DNA of 64,000 nucleotides, taken from NCBI RefSeq assembly GCF_003945545.1, contig NZ_CP029617.1, forward strand, positions 5,255,001-5,319,000. Direction: 5' to 3'. Made by a program: the position numbers and the translations under genes. The notes under the pieces were generated by a model that did no database searches, had not been told where the DNA came from, and saw nothing but the letters and a program-made list of their open reading frames with translations. The DNA comes from Streptomyces sp. WAC 01529. GTDB taxonomy: Bacteria > Actinomycetota > Actinomycetes > Streptomycetales > Streptomycetaceae. Positions 61,450 to 64,000 of the stretch are shown here, piece by piece; the first letter of the stretch is position 1; each line of letters begins with the position of its first letter.

Positions 61450-61635
61450 ATGCGCGTCACCGCTATCGCCGCCTCCGTCATCGCCCTCGCCGCGGTTCTC
61501 GGGGGAGTCACGGTCTCCGCCGACGGGCAGGAGACGGCCGGGCAGCGCACCGCCGCCGTCGCCCCCGCGACGCACGTCGTCCTCGCGGCGGACGCGGCCG
61601 TTCCGGCGCCGCGCGGCAACAACGGCAACGGCTGA
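61450..61635 (+). CDS. Small exported peptide, unknown function
   Basis: This 61-residue protein starts at ATG 61450 with AAAGGAG seven bases upstream, an excellent start. Residues 1-24 look like a signal peptide (Arg2, hydrophobic core IAASVIALAAVLGG, then VSA as a cleavage site), leaving a mature peptide of about 37 residues rich in Ala, Thr, Val and Pro, ending PRGNNGNG. It has no cysteine. It lies between two strong terminators, right after the AfsR-like gene, the position that afsS holds beside afsR in Streptomyces coelicolor. It is not visibly similar to AfsS, which is not secreted. A signalling or surface role is a guess. Confidence 0.7.
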   Translation: MRVTAIAASVIALAAVLGGVTVSADGQETAGQRTAAVAPATHVVLAADAAVPAPRGNNGNG

Positions 61636-61672
61636 GCCGGTGGGCCGCGGCCACCGGCCGCGGCCCACCGGT
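61636..61672 (+). terminator. Terminator after the small peptide gene
   Basis: CCGGTGGGCCGCGGCC, loop ACC, GGCCGCGGCCCACCGG form a perfect 16-bp stem (plus a G-U pair) beginning directly after the stop codon. The remaining roughly 100 bases to the next gene show no clear motif. Confidence 0.8.
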
Positions 61673-61778
61673 CGATGAGGCCGAACAGGCGCCTTCCGGG
61701 GCGAGTCTCGCGATCTCCGCGCGCCGCGATCCCGTACATGACAGCGAGGCTTCTACCCATCCTTACCGGGGGAACACA

Positions 61779-62492
61779 ATGACCATTCGGGTGCTCATCT
61801 GTGACCAGCTGCCCGTGATCGCGGACGGTCTCAAGACCATCCTGGACGCGGTGCCGGACATCGACGTGATCGGTACGACCCACAACGGCATGGAAGCCAT
61901 CGTTCTCGTGCGCACCACGCGGCCCGATGTCGTGGTCACGGACCTGAACCTCCAGACCATCTCCGGCATCGAGCTGATCCGCAGGCTCGGCAAGGAGGAC
62001 GAGCCGCCCAACGTCGTCGTGTTCACCGCCTCCGACGCCGACAAGACCGTCAGCGACGTGCTGCACGCCGGTGCGAGCTGCCTGCTCGGCAAGGACGCCA
62101 GCCCGCAGGAGCTGATCACCGCGATCCAGGCGGCGGCCGCCGGACAGACCATGCTCGCGCCGAACATCGCCCAGCGCCTCGTCACCTGGTTCCGCGCGCA
62201 GCCCGAACCCCAGGAGACCGCGATGTGCCCGGAGGTGACCGAACTGACCCCGAGGGAACGGGAAGTGACCAGGATGGTGGCGCGGGGCATGTCCACCGAG
62301 GAAGTCGCCCGCGAACTGATCATCGGCGAGGCCACGGTCCGTACCCACCTCTACCGCGTACGCACCAAGCTCGGCGTCCGCGACCGCGCCGAGCTGGTCT
62401 CCCTGGCCTACCGCACCGGCCTCATCCACTCGGCCGGGGAGCCCCTCGGCGACGAGCGGCTCGTGCCGCAGAGGGGCCTGCGCGCCAGCTGA
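61779..62492 (+). CDS. LuxR-family (NarL/FixJ-type) response regulator
   Basis: This 237-residue DNA-binding regulator has a receiver domain (1-118) with phosphoacceptor Asp55 (VVVTDLN), Thr83 and Lys105 in place. The usual acidic pair is reduced to one residue (ICDQ, Asp9, with Cys8 where Asp is common). The LuxR helix-turn-helix (about 155-212) reads LTPREREVTRMVARGMSTEEVA followed by EATVRTHLYRVRTKLGV. ATG at 61779 follows GGGGGA. No histidine kinase gene is adjacent, so it is an orphan or its kinase lies elsewhere. Its stop is only three bases from the end of the convergent dehydrogenase gene. It may co-regulate the cluster with the SARP protein. Confidence 0.93.
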   Translation: MTIRVLICDQLPVIADGLKTILDAVPDIDVIGTTHNGMEAIVLVRTTRPDVVVTDLNLQTISGIELIRRLGKEDEPPNVVVFTASDADKTVSDVLHAGASCLLGKDASPQELITAIQAAAAGQTMLAPNIAQRLVTWFRAQPEPQETAMCPEVTELTPREREVTRMVARGMSTEEVARELIIGEATVRTHLYRVRTKLGVRDRAELVSLAYRTGLIHSAGEPLGDERLVPQRGLRAS

Positions 62493-62495
62493 CCC

Positions 62496-63569
62496 CTACG
62501 GCCCGGCCGTCGCCGCCACCGGAAGCTCTTCTCCGGCGGTGGCGCGCCGGGCCGTGCGGACGCGGTCGGCGCCGACCATCCGCCACAGCGCGGCGGGATC
62601 GCCGTACCGGGCGGACTCCGCGGCGGCCAGCCGGAAGTACCGGTGCAGCCCCAGCTCCGTCGTCATCGCGCGCACCCCGCAGCTCTGCATGCTCACCCGC
62701 ACCACATCGCGGGCCGTCTCGGCGGCCATCGCCAGCGCCATGACCGGCGCGGTGCCCACGGCGTCCGGCTCGGAGTCGACCAGCCACGCCCCCCGGTACA
62801 CCGCCGCCCTCGTCGCCCGCAACGCCACCATGGCCCGCGCCAACGGGAAGGCGACCGCGGGCAGATCACGCAGCCTGGTGCCGAACTGCCTCCGGAAACC
62901 GGCGTACTCCACCGCCACCTGATGTGCGCCGTCGGCGATGCCCAGCAGATAGGCGGCCTGCCGCAGCCGCGCCCGCGCGAGGACACCGGTGGGCGACTCG
63001 TCCAGAGCCCCGACCACGTCCGCCGCCCCGACCGGTGTGGCAGCGAACCGGACGACCGGCGGCCAGCACCCGCCTTCCACGCCGACACCCCTCGCCCCGC
63101 GCGGCACCGCGACGAGCACCGGCTCCCCGCCCGTCCTGGTCGCCACCAGGAACGTACCGGCGCCCGCGTCGTCGACCGTGGCCGCGCCGGTCAGCTCCCA
63201 GCCGCCCGCGCGCGGGGTCGCGGTGACCCCGCCGCCGGTCGGCAGCGCCTCAAGGCCGGCGAGCGCCGCGCCCGCCGGGCCGTCCAGCCCGGCCGCCACC
63301 GCGTCGGCCCGGTAGGGGTTTCCGCGTGCCGCGCGGCCCAGCTCCTCGCTGACGACCACACCGGCCGTAAGACCGAGGCCGAGCCCGCCGGCGGAGGCAG
63401 GGCGTTCGAAGTCGGCCGCCTCCAGCGCGTCGAGAACCGTCCGGGCGGGCCCGCGGGCACCGTCGGTCACCGGCGCGCCGTGCAGCTCCATCCGGGCGGG
63501 GACACCGGCCAGGCCCGTACGCAACGCCTTGCGCAGCTGGACGACGAGCGGATCGGGGGTGGGGTGCAT
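62496..63569 (-). CDS. Acyl-CoA dehydrogenase-like subunit
   Basis: This 357-residue acyl-CoA dehydrogenase-family protein has a shortened, Gly/Ala-rich central part. The C-terminal helical domain is recognisable (EYAGFRRQFGTRLRDLPAVAF, then GVRAMTTELGLHRYFRL), but I see no canonical Glu base, as in the non-catalytic partner of heteromeric actinobacterial enzymes. ATG (63567-63569) is one base after the stop codon of the upstream dehydrogenase gene (TGACATG), so the two are translationally coupled and probably form an alpha2beta2 enzyme. It may act in CoA-ester metabolism feeding or tailoring the polyketide, or may lie just outside the cluster. Confidence 0.85.
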   Translation of the reverse strand: MHPTPDPLVVQLRKALRTGLAGVPARMELHGAPVTDGARGPARTVLDALEAADFERPASAGGLGLGLTAGVVVSEELGRAARGNPYRADAVAAGLDGPAGAALAGLEALPTGGGVTATPRAGGWELTGAATVDDAGAGTFLVATRTGGEPVLVAVPRGARGVGVEGGCWPPVVRFAATPVGAADVVGALDESPTGVLARARLRQAAYLLGIADGAHQVAVEYAGFRRQFGTRLRDLPAVAFPLARAMVALRATRAAVYRGAWLVDSEPDAVGTAPVMALAMAAETARDVVRVSMQSCGVRAMTTELGLHRYFRLAAAESARYGDPAALWRMVGADRVRTARRATAGEELPVAATAGP

Positions 63570-63570
63570 G

Positions 63571-64000
63571 TCAGTGCTCTTCCTGTCCGATGGAGTCGAA
63601 CGCGGCGGCCATGATCTGGAGCATCACCTCGGAGGTGCCCGCCGACAGCGTGAGCCCCGGCGCCTCCCGGTGGGCGGAGTCCAGGGTCAGGGCCGCCCTG
63701 GTGCGGTCCGCCCGCTGCCCGGGGCCGGGGATGTCGGTGGCCCACGCCGCGATGGCCTGGGCGAGTTCACTGCTGTGGTACTTGGCGACGGCCGTGGAGA
63801 CCTGGTCGACCTGGTCCGAGGCGAGCCCGGAGAGGACCTCCCAGGCGAGGACGTGGTCGGCGGTGAGCGCGCCGTGCCAGCGGCCGATCTGTTCGAGATG
63901 CGCGTCGTGCGAGGAGTCCGGGTCGCGGTCGATCAGCGCCTCCAGGGCGGCGTCGAGCCAGTGTTCCGCCTTGAGGAAGTAGTCGAGGCCGGTGCGCTCG
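63571..64000 (-). CDS. Acyl-CoA dehydrogenase, C-terminal part (cut by window end)
   Basis: Only the last roughly 142 residues are in the window. The frame reads through helical segments typical of the C-terminal domain (WLDAALEALIDRDP, HLEQIGRWHGALTADHV, VDQVSTAVAKYHSSELA) and ends LTLSAGTSEVMLQIMAAA followed by FDSIGQEEH. The SAGTSEV motif matches the FAD-contacting C-terminal motif of actinobacterial acyl-CoA dehydrogenases. It is coupled to the next gene at one base spacing and is the likely catalytic or FAD-binding partner of that subunit. The start lies beyond position 64000. Confidence 0.85.
   Translation of the reverse strand, partial: ERTGLDYFLKAEHWLDAALEALIDRDPDSSHDAHLEQIGRWHGALTADHVLAWEVLSGLASDQVDQVSTAVAKYHSSELAQAIAAWATDIPGPGQRADRTRAALTLDSAHREAPGLTLSAGTSEVMLQIMAAAFDSIGQEEH

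Noticed and set aside
61450-61635. Calling the small gene afsS
   Set aside because: It has a signal peptide and no AfsS-type repeats; only the position next to an AfsR-like gene is shared.
1-64000. CRISPR arrays, tRNA or rRNA genes, insertion sequences, trans-AT features, glycosyltransferases
   Set aside because: None was recognised. The repeats present are PKS homologous blocks and short in-gene tandem repeats, every extension module has its own AT, and no sugar genes are present.

Overview
The window is high-GC actinobacterial DNA, most likely Streptomyces. The signs are near-universal G/C third codon positions, GTG starts with GGAGG-type ribosome sites, a TTA codon in an exporter gene, and an AfsR/SARP-type regulator. 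Most of it, about 2.0 to 62.5 kb, is one modular (cis-AT) type I polyketide synthase gene cluster, with its regulators on the right and an ECF-type sigma factor on the left.

Layout. 1-1394 has no convincing gene: a broken reading frame at the left edge, a terminator-like hairpin and a promoter. 1395-2549 holds the sigma factor gene and, convergent with it and overlapping its 3' end, a small acidic protein built on a five-residue repeat. 2550-5875 holds an EncK/AurI-like methyltransferase (minus strand), a 14-TM MFS exporter and a type II thioesterase. 6119-45312 holds four collinear PKS genes (2174, 3551, about 3558 and 3742 aa). 45369-47439 encodes a P450 and a DUF2867 protein. 47562-55775 is the fifth PKS gene, which carries the loading module. 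55820-58126 encodes an acyl-CoA dehydrogenase and a gutted ATP-grasp-like protein. 58280-62492 encodes a large SARP regulator, a tiny exported peptide and a LuxR-type response regulator. 62496-64000 (minus strand) holds two acyl-CoA dehydrogenase genes, the second cut by the window end.

How the line works (inference from domain motifs). The KSQ-AT-ACP loading module and module 1 lie in the last PKS gene, while the thioesterase lies in the fourth. Termini with similar acidic tails or coiled coils suggest the order 47562 gene > 6119 gene > 12640 gene > 23352 gene > 34084 gene. This gives a propionyl starter, module 1 (malonyl, DH-KR), module 2 (methylmalonyl, DH-ER-KR), modules 3-6 (malonyl, DH-KR, four successive trans double bonds), and modules 7-8 (methylmalonyl, DH and KR present but visibly inactivated), then TE. 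The terminal 3,5-diketo acyl chain would readily close to a 4-hydroxy-3,5-dimethyl-2-pyrone bearing a conjugated tetraene. The unmodified backbone would be C22H28O3. The EncK/AurI-like methyltransferase fits O-methylation of such a pyrone, and the P450 and acyl-CoA dehydrogenase(s) would tailor the chain. I do not assign a named compound.

Regulation. The exporter, the 6119 PKS gene and the 47562 PKS gene each have a GA-rich hexamer, exactly 14 bases and then GTATCC upstream, which looks like a shared promoter or operator motif. The exporter has a TTA (bldA) codon at position 11. The PKS genes carry long near-identical blocks, evidence of intragenic gene conversion.
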